DNA from: Pandoraea fibrosis | GTDB lineage: Bacteria > Pseudomonadota > Gammaproteobacteria > Burkholderiales > Burkholderiaceae | NCBI RefSeq assembly: GCF_000807775.2 | Contig: NZ_CP047385.1 | Coordinates: 2,294,001-2,358,000 of the forward strand | Length of the DNA stretch: 64,000 nucleotides | Direction: 5' to 3' | Shown: positions 53,159 to 61,775 of the stretch, one piece after another | Layout: the number at the start of each line of letters is the position of its first letter | How positions within the stretch are numbered: the stretch's first letter is position 1 | Notes under the pieces: generated by a model | Database searches by the model: none | What the model was told of the DNA's origin: nothing | The model's input: the letters and a program-made list of their open reading frames with translations, nothing else | Position numbers and translations under genes: made by a program

Positions 53159-53303
53159 TGTCGGAGATCGGCGCTTGGGGGGAGAGTGGCAGGCGCGAGT
53201 CGTATGCAGGCGTGCACTCGCGAAAGGGGCGATTTTACCGCGTTCGGCCGAGGCACGAACGCGTTCGCCGTATTGCGTAGGGACGTAGCGCGACGTGCGC
53301 GCG

Positions 53304-54065
53304 TCAGCCCTTGACCAGCCCGCCGTCGACGATGAGGTTCTGCCCCGTTACCGCGCGGGCCCACGGGGAGAGGAAATACAGCACGGCGTCGGCGAATTCG
53401 TCAGGGGTGGTGACGCGGCGAAGCGGCGTCAGGCTGGCGATGAGATCGAACACGGCCTCTGGCGTTGCGGCACTGGCGTCGGTCACGCGCAACAACCCGC
53501 CCGACACCATGTTGACGGTGATGCCGTCGGGGCCCAGATCGTTGGCTGCCGTGCGCGTGAGCGACAGCAGCGCGGCCTTGGCCGTCGTGTAATCGTGGTA
53601 CGGCACGACAGGGTTCTGGAACAGATTGGTGCCAACGTTCACGACGCGTCCGAAACCGGCCTCGCGCATGCCCGGCAATGCCGCCTGCATCGTATTGAGC
53701 GCGCCCTTGACCGCGCCTTCGAATTGCTGCGTGAAGCGCGACCACGCAATGTCACCCAGCTTGGGGCGTGCGTCGCCGTCGAAGCGGAAGTCGGCCAGCG
53801 CGTTGTTGACCACCGACACGATCGGGCCGCCGATTTGCTCGCGTGCCTCGGCAAATAGCCGGGCGACCGCCTTCTCGTCGGTCACGTCGGCTTGCAACGC
53901 GATGGCGCGCGCACCGAGTGACTCGGCCAGTTCGCGTGCGGCCACGTCGCTGCGCAGGTAGTTGATGACCACGCCCGCGCCCTCACGCGCGAGCGCACGC
54001 GTAATGGCCGCGCCCAACCCGCGCGCTCCGCCCGTGACGAGTACCCACTGCGAATCCAGCTTCAT
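53304..54065 (-). CDS. Short-chain dehydrogenase/reductase, FabG-like
   Basis: NAD(P)-dependent oxidoreductase of 253 residues. Cofactor loop TGGARGLGAAI, NNAL element, and catalytic Tyr and Lys in YTTAK. Where most SDRs have the catalytic Ser 13 residues before the Tyr, this one has Thr (VNVGTNLFQNPVVPYHDY). The C-terminus ends in the FabG-like TGQNLIVDGGLVKG. AAGGA 8 bases before the ATG fixes the start. Substrate unknown; annotated 3-oxoacyl-ACP reductase relatives are the closest look-alikes. Confidence 0.9.
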   Translation of the reverse strand: MKLDSQWVLVTGGARGLGAAITRALAREGAGVVINYLRSDVAARELAESLGARAIALQADVTDEKAVARLFAEAREQIGGPIVSVVNNALADFRFDGDARPKLGDIAWSRFTQQFEGAVKGALNTMQAALPGMREAGFGRVVNVGTNLFQNPVVPYHDYTTAKAALLSLTRTAANDLGPDGITVNMVSGGLLRVTDASAATPEAVFDLIASLTPLRRVTTPDEFADAVLYFLSPWARAVTGQNLIVDGGLVKG

Positions 54066-54259
54066 TCCGATAGTCCTTGATGACGGTTTCCGATGCGTTG
54101 CGCTGGGCGTTCCCCACAACGTGCGGGAACGCAGCGCCGAATGCAAGCACGTGCATTCGGGGCGAACGAGCACAAAAGTCCGACATTATCGCGCGTTCCG
54201 GCGCCATGCTTCGAGCGGAGGGTACACGACGGCGCGCGATGTCGGCGGGCGTCGGCCGG

Positions 54260-54994
54260 TTACTCGTTCGCGACAGCCAGTGCGGCGAGCAACGCGACGG
54301 GCAGCAACACGCACCAGAAGCCTGCGCCATGAAAGGCGAAGCCGCCAAAAATGGCCCCGACGGCAAAGGCGGCGAGTGCCGGAATCATCTTGCGCAGACG
54401 GGCGCGGGCGGCCTTGTCGTCGCCGCAATTGCCGCTGGCCAGCTCGACCATGTCGATCACGATCTGCGTGGTGTTGCCGGTCATGATGGTGGTCGGGGCG
54501 AGATCGGTGAGCACGAGGCGTCCAAGGGCGTTCTGGATGGCGAGTGCCGCCACGCCGAACATGCCGGAGAGGATGGCGAGCGGCGCGTCGGCCGAGACGA
54601 TGGGTTGGGCGGCCATGCCGACGATCATGAACCCGAGCAGCAACAGCGTCTGCATCACGATCAACAGGCGCAACGGCCGGCGTTCGGTGCGCGAGAAGCC
54701 TTGCACGACCAGCTTCACCATGGCGACGAAGATGACGAACACAGGCAGTGCCAGCAGTTTGGCGAGCACGCCCACGTGGGTGCTGGCGACCAGTTGCACG
54801 CCGATCATCACGAAGTTGCCGGTCACATGTGCGGTGAACAGGCCGAACAAGGCAATGAAGCCCACGACATCGATGTAGCCCGCCACGAAGGCGAGCACCA
54901 TGCTGATGGCGGCCGGTTTCGAAAAGTGGCTGACCCATGCGCGGGCAGACGCAGCGGCTTCGGTTGGCGTGGGGATGTGACGGGGGGTACCCAT
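54260..54994 (-). CDS. YoaK/DUF1275 family membrane protein
   Basis: Inner-membrane protein of 244 residues with about six helices. DUF1275 markers: AGYIDVVGFIALFGLFTAHVTGNFV, and ALAIQNALGRLVL followed by TTIMTGNTTQI. Function is not established for the family. The start at 54994 has GAGGAG 5-6 bases upstream. Same strand as the SDR gene, 194 bases apart. Confidence 0.9.
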   Translation of the reverse strand: MGTPRHIPTPTEAAASARAWVSHFSKPAAISMVLAFVAGYIDVVGFIALFGLFTAHVTGNFVMIGVQLVASTHVGVLAKLLALPVFVIFVAMVKLVVQGFSRTERRPLRLLIVMQTLLLLGFMIVGMAAQPIVSADAPLAILSGMFGVAALAIQNALGRLVLTDLAPTTIMTGNTTQIVIDMVELASGNCGDDKAARARLRKMIPALAAFAVGAIFGGFAFHGAGFWCVLLPVALLAALAVANE

Positions 54995-55231
54995 GGTAGC
55001 TCCTCTGACGACTTCCGTTGGGGCTTGCACTTGCCCGGCGGCCCTGCGGGCGGCGCCGGGCGCTGATGAAGCATATCATCGCCCCATGACGGCTCACGTC
55101 GCGTTGCCCCGCTATACTTCAACACGCCAACGAGCGACATTGCTATCCGACGACGACCGTTCCGCCTTACCCCCATCCCATTGCCGTTCGACGTTTCGAA
55201 GGCATCAGGCTTTTTCGACAGGAGAATCCCG

Positions 55232-55378
55232 ATGAAGACAAGCGCGCGTAACCAATTCAGCAGCGCCGTCATTGCCGCTATCGTCACCAATGAAAGCGCC
55301 AGGCGTCTCGGGCTGACGGCCGGGCGTGCGGCGGCCGCGCTGGTCAAGGCATCGAGCATGATTCTGGCGGTGGCCTGA
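55232..55378 (+). CDS. Molbindin (Mop/TOBE domain) with internal deletion
   Basis: A 48-residue frame beginning KTSARNQFS and ending ALVKASSMILAVA, both diagnostic of single-domain molybdate-binding Mop proteins (normally about 68-70 residues). The middle is missing. After AVIA the chain jumps directly to AIVTNES, so about 21 residues are absent, the segment with the EV-L-L and GG-KI strands. The frame is intact and AGGAGA precedes the ATG, so it is probably translated. It ends 44 bases before a nifQ homologue. Normal molbindin stores molybdate as a hexamer; whether this short form folds is open. Confidence 0.75.
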   Translation: MKTSARNQFSSAVIAAIVTNESARRLGLTAGRAAAALVKASSMILAVA

Positions 55379-55422
55379 GCGCCGTCATCGCGCCATGAAT
55401 TGCTGAGGGACGGAGGGAGCGC

Positions 55423-55998
55423 ATGACGACGAACATTTCGCTGACCCCCTCGCATTCGCGCACGGAGGCGGCGCTCTTCGCGTCGCTGCTGCTGGCGAAT
55501 GCCACCCCCGAGCGCGTGGTGCGTCTCGGGCTCTCGGGGGCGGCCATGGCGGCCTTGCTGCGTCGCCACTTCGCGCCGGTGCCCGAGGTGTGGCGCGTCC
55601 TGGCGGCCGATTTGCCAACGCCTGCCTGGGCGTCACACGCGATCTTCGTCGTGGAAATGCGCGAAATGTTGCGCCGCCGCGCCAATCCGGTTCTGCATCC
55701 GGTGGACGCGGCCGATATGGCGACGATTCTCGCCACGGCGTGTTTGCGGCCCGATCATCTGTGGCGGGATCTCGGACTGACCGGACGCGACGATGTGACG
55801 GCGCTGCTCGCGCATTTCTTCCCGTCGCTGGTGAGCGAGAACACGGCCAACCTGCGCTGGAAACGATTCCTCGCCGAGACCTGTGCCAACGCCTATGGTC
55901 GCGCTCCCGCACCGGCGCCGGGATGCCCGGGATGCGAGGCTTACGGCGAGTGCTACGCGCACTTGCGGCGCACGAGCGTTCCGATCGAATTTCCGTAG
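55423..55998 (+). CDS. nifQ: NifQ family protein
   Basis: A 191-residue homologue of NifQ, the [Mo-Fe-S] protein that donates molybdenum to FeMo-cofactor assembly. The helical N-terminal two-thirds have FFPSLVSENTANLRWKRFLAE, a recognisable family stretch. The C-terminal cysteine cluster is Cys154, Cys168, Cys171 and Cys177 (CPGCEAYGEC). The family motif as I recall it is Cx4Cx2Cx5C; here the first Cys of that motif is not in place (Ala163), although Cys154 lies nine residues before it. No other nif gene is in the window. It follows the molbindin gene by 44 bases. Confidence 0.85.
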   Translation: MTTNISLTPSHSRTEAALFASLLLANATPERVVRLGLSGAAMAALLRRHFAPVPEVWRVLAADLPTPAWASHAIFVVEMREMLRRRANPVLHPVDAADMATILATACLRPDHLWRDLGLTGRDDVTALLAHFFPSLVSENTANLRWKRFLAETCANAYGRAPAPAPGCPGCEAYGECYAHLRRTSVPIEFP

Positions 55999-56099
55999 GC
56001 CGTTCCGATGCACGGCGAGAATGTTTCGGCACTGATAGCATGGGTGTCTGCGCGACTTGTGCGCATGCCCCGCAACGCCATCCCCCGAGGAGTTTCACG

Positions 56100-56621
56100 A
56101 TGTCGATTTCCCTCTATCGCGCCACTATCCCCGTTTATCTGCGCGGCCTGACTGTCATGGCCGACTACGTCAAGAAGGCTCGTGCCCACTGCGAGGCGAA
56201 GTCGCTCGCCCCCGAAACGATCCTCAAAGCGAAGCTCGCGCCGGATATGCTCGACTTCGTTGCCCAGGTGCAGCGCGTGAGCGATACGGCGAAGTTTGCG
56301 GTGGCTCGCCTCACAGGCGTGGAGTCGCCGAAGTTCGAGGACAACGAGGCGAGCTTCGATCAGTTGCGCGATCGTATCGCCAACACCGAGGCGTTCATCG
56401 CCGGCATTCTCGAAGATCGCTTCGACGGCGCCGAAGCGCGCCAGATTACGTTGAAATTCAAGGAGTATCAGACCACGATGGATGCGGTCGACTATCTCTT
56501 CAAGTTCGCGCTGCCGAACTTCTATTTCCACGTGACGACGACGCACGACATCCTGCGCGCGCAAGGAGTGGACGTCGGCAAGACGGATTATCTCGGCCCG
56601 TACGAGATGGAAAAGATCTGA
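56100..56621 (+). CDS. DUF1993 family protein
   Basis: A 173-residue DUF1993 protein, helical and DinB-like: LYRATIPVYLRGLTVMADYVKKA at the N-terminus, LAPDMLDFVAQVQRVSDTAKFAVARLTG, and FYFHVTTTHDILRAQGVDVGKTDYLG near the end. The His-x5-H-type spacing in HVTTTHDIL resembles metal-binding DinB helices. No fixed function. GAGGAG 8 bases before the ATG at 56100. A terminator follows. Confidence 0.88.
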   Translation: MSISLYRATIPVYLRGLTVMADYVKKARAHCEAKSLAPETILKAKLAPDMLDFVAQVQRVSDTAKFAVARLTGVESPKFEDNEASFDQLRDRIANTEAFIAGILEDRFDGAEARQITLKFKEYQTTMDAVDYLFKFALPNFYFHVTTTHDILRAQGVDVGKTDYLGPYEMEKI

Positions 56622-56648
56622 TCTGCGCGAACGCAAACCGATAAGACG

Positions 56649-56677
56649 ACACGGGAGCCAGAGGGCTCCCGTGTTTG
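56649..56677. terminator. Terminator between the DUF1993 and GNAT genes
   Basis: A perfect 11-bp stem (ACACGGGAGCC / GGCTCCCGTGT) with a 4-base loop; only a short T-run follows. It lies between convergent genes. Confidence 0.75.
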
Positions 56678-56702
56678 ATTGGCGTCAACGGATGCCGTGA
56701 AT

Positions 56703-57233
56703 TCAGTGGGTCGAGATGGGCAGATACATGCGTAGCTCGTCCTGGAAACCGTTGCCCACGCGCATGGCGTCGGGCTCCCGTCCGATTTCCACGAATCCGA
56801 ACGATTGGTAAAGCGCGATGGCTGGGCGATTGGCGGCACTCACCTGCAACGTGACGTGCCGCAGCCCGGGCTGCGAGCGCGCGAGGGCGAGTGCCGCTTC
56901 GACCAGCGAGCGTCCCACGCCGCGTCCGGTGGCGTCCGACTGCACGTACATTCCCCACAGAAAGCCGACGTGCGCGAAGTTCGTGCGCTGCCCGCGTCCC
57001 AGGCCGAGCACGCCGATCAGTCGTTCGTTTTCGAACGCCCCGAAGATGCCGCCATCGGGGCGCGCTACCAGCCATTCCCGCACACGCTCGACCGGCCAGT
57101 CCTTCTCTTCGTCGTAGGTCGAACCGAATGCCTCGGGATGGGCTTGCAGACCCGCGAGCCGCAATGCCTGAAACGCGAGGGCATCGCTTGGCACGAGACG
57201 CCTCACATCGACGGATGGCGCCCGTGAATTCAT
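56703..57233 (-). CDS. GNAT family N-acetyltransferase
   Basis: Acetyl-CoA-dependent acetyltransferase of 176 residues. The acetyl-CoA loop is QSDATGRGVGRSLVEAAL, preceded by FLWGMYV (motif D/A strand) and followed by LQVSAANRPAIALYQSFGFVEIG. The start at 57233 overlaps the DJ-1-like gene stop by ATGA, so the two are co-translated. The substrate is unknown. Confidence 0.9.
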   Translation of the reverse strand: MNSRAPSVDVRRLVPSDALAFQALRLAGLQAHPEAFGSTYDEEKDWPVERVREWLVARPDGGIFGAFENERLIGVLGLGRGQRTNFAHVGFLWGMYVQSDATGRGVGRSLVEAALALARSQPGLRHVTLQVSAANRPAIALYQSFGFVEIGREPDAMRVGNGFQDELRMYLPISTH

Positions 57234-57919
57234 GGCAGACGCGGCTCCATCATGGCGAGCACGGTACGTGCGGCTTCTTCCGACGAGGCGGGGTTCTGGC
57301 CCGTCACGAGCCGACCGTCGCCGACTACGTGCGATTGCCAGTTGTCGCCTTTCTCGTATAAACCGCCCAGCCGCTTGAGTTCGTCCTCGACGAGAAACGG
57401 CACCACGTCGGTGAGGCCCACTGCGGCCTCTTCGTCGTTGGTGAAGCCTGTGACGTGACGGCCACGCACGAGCGGCTCGCCGTTCGCGCTGCGCACCTGC
57501 CGCAGCACACCAGGCGCATGACAAACGAAGCCGATGGCCTTGCCCGCGCGCTCGAAGGTTTCGATCAGATGGATGGAGTTCGGGTCTTGCGCCAGATCCC
57601 ACAGCGGCCCATGGCCACCGGGGTAGAACAAGGCATCGTAGTCGCCGGCTTTGACGTCGGCCAGCCGTAGCGTGTTGGCCAGCGCTTTCTGGGCGTCGGG
57701 ATCTTCGCGGAAGCGCCGTGTCGCATCGGTCTGCGCATCAGGCGCATCGCTCTTCGGATCGAGCGGCGGCTGACCGCCGGCGGGCGATGCCAGCGTGACG
57801 TCCAGTCCTTCGTCGATGAACACGTAGTAGGGGGCGGCGAATTCTTCGAGCCAGAAGCCGGTCTTCTTGCCCGTGTCGCCAAGGCGGTCGTGCGAGGTCA
57901 GCACCATCAGGATGTTCAT
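57230..57919 (-). CDS. DJ-1/PfpI family protein, glyoxalase III-like
   Basis: A 229-residue class I glutamine-amidotransferase-like protein. The nucleophile elbow is GFVCHAPG with Cys133 and His134; the Glu partner is likely Glu25 or Glu26 (WLEEFAAPY), and LFYPGGHGPLWDL forms the oxyanion side. This pattern matches the Hsp31-like short forms with glutathione-independent glyoxalase or deglycase activity. GGAGA sets the start. Translationally coupled to an acetyltransferase. Confidence 0.9.
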   Translation of the reverse strand: MNILMVLTSHDRLGDTGKKTGFWLEEFAAPYYVFIDEGLDVTLASPAGGQPPLDPKSDAPDAQTDATRRFREDPDAQKALANTLRLADVKAGDYDALFYPGGHGPLWDLAQDPNSIHLIETFERAGKAIGFVCHAPGVLRQVRSANGEPLVRGRHVTGFTNDEEAAVGLTDVVPFLVEDELKRLGGLYEKGDNWQSHVVGDGRLVTGQNPASSEEAARTVLAMMEPRLP

Positions 57920-58192
57920 GAAAGGTCTCCCTGTCGAGTCAGCCATGCGGCACATTTTACCTGTCATGCCGCGCGCTCGCTGCCGACAGCGTGCCGCGCG
58001 ACAGGTTCCCGCCAAGCCGCCGCGCGGCGCCCCGCTTGTGAGCCAGATTCACAGCAGAGCGCAATCGAATTCGATTTGCGGGGCGTGAGACGTCCGCTAT
58101 GCTTGTGCGGATGCGGGCGTCGCCCGTCGCATGGCGTCACAGAACGATCACAGGCACACCGCGGCAACGACTGCCGCTCACAGGAGCGAGAC

Positions 58193-58807
58193 ATGCAATT
58201 GATTGGAATGCTGGATTCCCCATACGTGCGTCGCACGGCGATCTGCCTGAAGCTGCTGGGGCTGTCGTATGAGCATCGCTCGTTGTCCGTGTTTCGAACG
58301 TTCGACGAATTCGCGGCGATCAACCCGGTCGTGAAGGCCCCCACGCTCGTGACCGACGACGGCACGGTGCTGATGGACTCGACCCTCATCCTGCAATACA
58401 TCGAGACACTCGTTGATCCGGCACGGCGCCTCGTGCCCGAGAACCCCGCCGAACATTTGCGCGCGTTACGGCTCACGGGTTTGGCGCTGGCCGCGTGCGA
58501 GAAGTCGGTGCAACTGGTGTACGAGCGTGAGTTGCGGCCGAGCGAGAAGCGTCACACGCCGTGGACGGATCGCGTGCGCAAGCAGGTCCAGGCGGCTTTC
58601 GGCGCGCTGGAGGCGGAACTGAAGGACAAACCTGTTCTGGCCACCCCGGACGCCATCGGCGAACACGGCGTTGCGATTGCGGTGGCGTGGCGCTTCCATC
58701 AACTGATGCTGCCGGAAGTCGATTTCGGCGCTGACTTCCCGGAGGTCGCCAAATTCTCCGCGCAGGCCGAAGCGTTGCCTGCGTTCCGGGAAACGCCGCC
58801 GATCTGA
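58193..58807 (+). CDS. Glutathione S-transferase family protein
   Basis: A 204-residue GST: N-terminal thioredoxin-like domain (MLDSPYVRRTAICLKLLGL, INPVVKAPTLVTDDGTVLMDSTLILQYIE with the cis-Pro and the D-S glutathione site), then a helical C-terminal domain. The active-site residue is likely Ser9 of DSPYVRR. Single gene, CAGGAG upstream of the ATG. Confidence 0.92.
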   Translation: MQLIGMLDSPYVRRTAICLKLLGLSYEHRSLSVFRTFDEFAAINPVVKAPTLVTDDGTVLMDSTLILQYIETLVDPARRLVPENPAEHLRALRLTGLALAACEKSVQLVYERELRPSEKRHTPWTDRVRKQVQAAFGALEAELKDKPVLATPDAIGEHGVAIAVAWRFHQLMLPEVDFGADFPEVAKFSAQAEALPAFRETPPI

Positions 58808-58872
58808 GCCTGCGCGCGGGGAGTAAAGCGAGATGAGGCGTGCCGGACGGCGTACCGTCCGGCAGACGGGTG

Positions 58873-59646
58873 TCAGTTCTTGAGACGATAGCCCGTCTTG
58901 AACATCCAGGCGACGATCGCGAGGAAGACGGCAAGGAACACGAGCGTCATGCCCAGACTGACACCGACGCTCACATCCGCCAACCCGTAGAAGCTCCAGC
59001 GAAAACCGCTGATGAGATACACGACCGGGTTGAACAGCGTGACCGTGCGCCAGAACGGCGGCAGGATGCTCGTCGAGTAGAAACTGCCACCGAGGAAGGT
59101 GAGCGGCGTGATGATGAGCAGCGGCACCAGTTGCAGCTTCTCGAAGCCGTCGGCCCAGATGCCGATGATGAAGCCGAGCAGGCTGAACGTGACGGCGGTA
59201 AGCACCAGAAACAACACCATCCATAGCGGATGCTCGATGCGCAGCGGCACGAACAGGGCAGCGGTGCCGAGCATGATGACACCGAGAATGATCGACTTGG
59301 TGGCCGCCGCCCCCACATACGCCACTACGATCTCCATGTACGACACGGGCGCTGAAAGCACTTCGTAGATCGTGCCGGTGAATCTTGGGAAGTAGATGCC
59401 GAACGAGGCGTTCGTCACACTTTGCGTGAGCAGCGAAAGCATGATGAGGCCCGGCACGATGAATGCGCCATACGGCACGCCGTCGATCTCGGGAATGCGC
59501 GAGCCGATGGCGGCACCGAACACCACAAAGTAAAGCGACGTCGAAATGACGGGCGAGATGATGCTTTGCATCAGCGTGCGACGCGTGCGGGCCATCTCGA
59601 AGTTGTAGATCGCCCTGACGGCGTAGAAATTCATGGGGCGGCTCAT
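58873..59646 (-). CDS. ABC-2 type exporter permease
   Basis: Inner-membrane permease of 257 residues with six helices, of the NodJ/DrrB group: [44 protein letters not shown] (coupling helix), and the closing [31 protein letters not shown]. The start overlaps the ATPase stop by ATGA, so the subunits are made in step. The exported substrate (drug, sugar or lipid) is unknown. Confidence 0.93.
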   Translation of the reverse strand: MSRPMNFYAVRAIYNFEMARTRRTLMQSIISPVISTSLYFVVFGAAIGSRIPEIDGVPYGAFIVPGLIMLSLLTQSVTNASFGIYFPRFTGTIYEVLSAPVSYMEIVVAYVGAAATKSIILGVIMLGTAALFVPLRIEHPLWMVLFLVLTAVTFSLLGFIIGIWADGFEKLQLVPLLIITPLTFLGGSFYSTSILPPFWRTVTLFNPVVYLISGFRWSFYGLADVSVGVSLGMTLVFLAVFLAIVAWMFKTGYRLKN

Positions 59647-60572
59647 CCTTCTTTTTTATGCACGAGCGAGACGAAGATGTCTTCGAGCGAGCTTTGCGTC
59701 GTATGCAGATCCTTCACCGAGAGACCGGCACGCTCCATGTCGCGCAACAAGGTGGCGATGGAGGTCTGCTCGATATTGGCGTCATAGGTGAACGCCAGTT
59801 CGGTGCCGTTGTTGCCGAGCGCAAGGCCATAGCTGGCGAGCGACTCGGGCACCGCGGACAGGGGCTCGGCGAGTTGCATCGTGAGATGCTTGCTGCCCAT
59901 ATGCCGCATCAGTTCGGTCTTCTCCTGCACGAGCGTGATCTGACCGCCGGTGATGATGCCCACGCGGTCGGCCATTTCCTCGGCCTCTTCGATGTAGTGC
60001 GTGGTGAGAATCACGGTCACGCCGGTCTCGCGCAGCGACTGCACGAGACGCCACATGTCGCGACGCAGTTCCACGTCGACACCGGCGGTCGGCTCGTCGA
60101 GAAACAGCACGCGCGGCTCATGCGAGAGCGCCTTGGCGATCAGCACGCGTCGTTTCATGCCGCCCGAGAGCTGCATGATGCGGCTGTCCTTTTTCTCCCA
60201 GAGCGAGAGCGAGCGCAGCACCTTTTCGATGTACGCCGGATTCGCCGGTTTGCCGAACAGGCCGCGCGAAAACGAGACGGTGGCCCACACCGACTCGAAC
60301 GAATCGGTGGTCAGTTCCTGCGGCACGAGACCGATGGCGGCACGCGCGGCACGGTAGTCCGTGACGATGTCGTGACCGTCGACGGTGACCGTGCCCGAGC
60401 TTGGGCGCACGATGCCGCAGATGGTGCTGATGAGGGTCGTTTTGCCGGCGCCGTTCGGGCCGAGCAGAGCGAAGATTTCGCCGCGCTGGATTTCCAGGTT
60501 GATGTTCTTGAGCGCCTGGAAGCCGGTCGCGTACGTCTTCGACAGATTCTGGATTGAGATCACGGATGGCAT
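59643..60572 (-). CDS. ABC-2 type exporter ATPase
   Basis: ATPase of 309 residues. Walker [11 protein letters not shown]-loop VPQE, signature [15 protein letters not shown], Walker [13 protein letters not shown], switch [11 protein letters not shown]. The last 90 residues are the DrrA/NodI-type C-terminal extension. Partner of the permease at 58873 by ATGA overlap. An open frame continues 25 codons upstream without a ribosome site. Confidence 0.93.
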   Translation of the reverse strand: MPSVISIQNLSKTYATGFQALKNINLEIQRGEIFALLGPNGAGKTTLISTICGIVRPSSGTVTVDGHDIVTDYRAARAAIGLVPQELTTDSFESVWATVSFSRGLFGKPANPAYIEKVLRSLSLWEKKDSRIMQLSGGMKRRVLIAKALSHEPRVLFLDEPTAGVDVELRRDMWRLVQSLRETGVTVILTTHYIEEAEEMADRVGIITGGQITLVQEKTELMRHMGSKHLTMQLAEPLSAVPESLASYGLALGNNGTELAFTYDANIEQTSIATLLRDMERAGLSVKDLHTTQSSLEDIFVSLVHKKEG

Positions 60573-60760
60573 GGCGGCGACGATAGCACAGGCGTGCGGA
60601 ACTTGTTGGGGACGGGATGGCGCAAGCGACGCGCGGCGCGCAGGCAAAAGAAGGGCGGGACGCGAGGCTGTCGTCAGCCCCGAATGCCCGCCTGTCGTCA
60701 GACGAATGGCCGGGGCGGCGCCCGACCATGCCGATGTCTTTCGATACCGTGCGCCGGCCC

Positions 60761-61189
60761 TTAGCCCTTGGGCATTTCCTTCGGCACGATCACCATCCAG
60801 TTCATGCCGAAACGGTCCTTGACCATGCCGAACGTCTTCGCGAAAAAGGTTTCGCCGAGCGGCATGTTGACGGTACCCCCATCGGCGAGCGCGTTGAAGG
60901 CCTTCTCGGCCGCGCCCACTTCGGTGAAGTCGACCGACAGCGAGAAACCATCGAATTTGGGCTTGCCGCTCACCATGCCGTCAGAGGCCATCACCATCGA
61001 CTCGCCGATGGTGAACTCGCCGTGCATGATCTTGTTCTCGCTTCCCGGCGGGAGCATGCCCTCCGGGCAGCTTTCGGGGCTTTCGCCATAGCGCATGAGC
61101 ATGCCGCGTTTCGCCCCAAGGGTCTTTTCGTAAAACGCAATCGCTTCTTCGCAACGGCCTTCGAAAAACAAATAGGAATGAACTTGCAT
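60761..61189 (-). CDS. VOC family protein, PhnB type
   Basis: A 142-residue PhnB-like VOC protein: [90 protein letters not shown]. These proteins resemble glyoxalase and 3-demethylubiquinone methyltransferase-like domains but usually have no proven activity. GAGGAG 6 bases before the ATG. Same strand as the SnoaL-like gene, 59 bases downstream of it. Confidence 0.9.
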   Translation of the reverse strand: MQVHSYLFFEGRCEEAIAFYEKTLGAKRGMLMRYGESPESCPEGMLPPGSENKIMHGEFTIGESMVMASDGMVSGKPKFDGFSLSVDFTEVGAAEKAFNALADGGTVNMPLGETFFAKTFGMVKDRFGMNWMVIVPKEMPKG

Positions 61190-61248
61190 GGAGTGCTCCT
61201 CTCGATGTCTTGAAAAAGGGGGCATCACGACGCCCCGGCAGGGAAGGG

Positions 61249-61668
61249 TTACGGCGCTAACGTCATGGGCACCGATGCGTGCTCATGCACCACACGCCAA
61301 CGACCTTGTGTCTTGCGATAGCCCACCGTCGCGCGCACGGTGGCGCCGTGCGTCTGTCCGTCAGGACCGGTGTTGCGTACAACATTTACGCAGTGGCTGA
61401 ACGCCAGATCGCCAGCGTGCTCCAGATGCCATTGCGTGACTTCGAAATGGATCGGCCCGACGGTGTAGCCGAACCAACCCTCGAGCAGACGGCGATAGGC
61501 CTCATGGCCGCGATGCTCGAGGGGCGGCATCACGTCGAACACCACGACATCGGGGTCGTAATGCTCGAGTAATGTGCCCACCTTCTTGTTGCGCACGGCA
61601 TCGAGCCATGCCGCATGGATCGCACGAATGGCAGCTTCATCGCCATGTGCCGGGTACGTCTCCACCAT
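61249..61668 (-). CDS. SnoaL/NTF2-like protein
   Basis: A 139-residue NTF2-fold protein: DEAAIRAIHAAWLDAVRNKKVGTLLEHYDPDVVVFDVMPP with the N-terminal helices and first strands, HRGHEAYRRLLEGWF, then VTQWHLEHAGDLAFSHCVNVV. Relatives include SnoaL-type cyclases and ketosteroid-isomerase-like proteins. Divergent from the TetR gene at 61776, with two operator boxes between. It may detoxify a compound sensed by that regulator. Confidence 0.87.
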   Translation of the reverse strand: MVETYPAHGDEAAIRAIHAAWLDAVRNKKVGTLLEHYDPDVVVFDVMPPLEHRGHEAYRRLLEGWFGYTVGPIHFEVTQWHLEHAGDLAFSHCVNVVRNTGPDGQTHGATVRATVGYRKTQGRWRVVHEHASVPMTLAP

Positions 61669-61716
61669 AGTGCCTCCTCGCGTATTGCGCTGATATGTCG
61701 CACTGCAACTTGTCTT

Positions 61717-61765
61717 TGTGGACAGTGTACACAAACAATAGCAGACATAATGGACACTGTCCACA
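61717..61765. promoter_or_regulatory. Paired TetR operator boxes between divergent genes
   Basis: Box 1 at 61717-61733 (TGTGGACAGTGTACACA) and box 2 at 61751-61763 (TGGACACTGTCCA, a perfect palindrome around its centre) share GGACA-n-TGT(C/A)CA. They are centred about 32 bases apart, three helical turns, between the SnoaL-like and TetR genes. Confidence 0.75.
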
Positions 61766-61775
61766 AGGAGTTGTA

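Noticed and set aside
55232..55998. A nitrogen-fixation island
   Set aside because: Only the NifQ homologue and a shortened molbindin are present; nifHDK, nifENB and regulators are not in the window.
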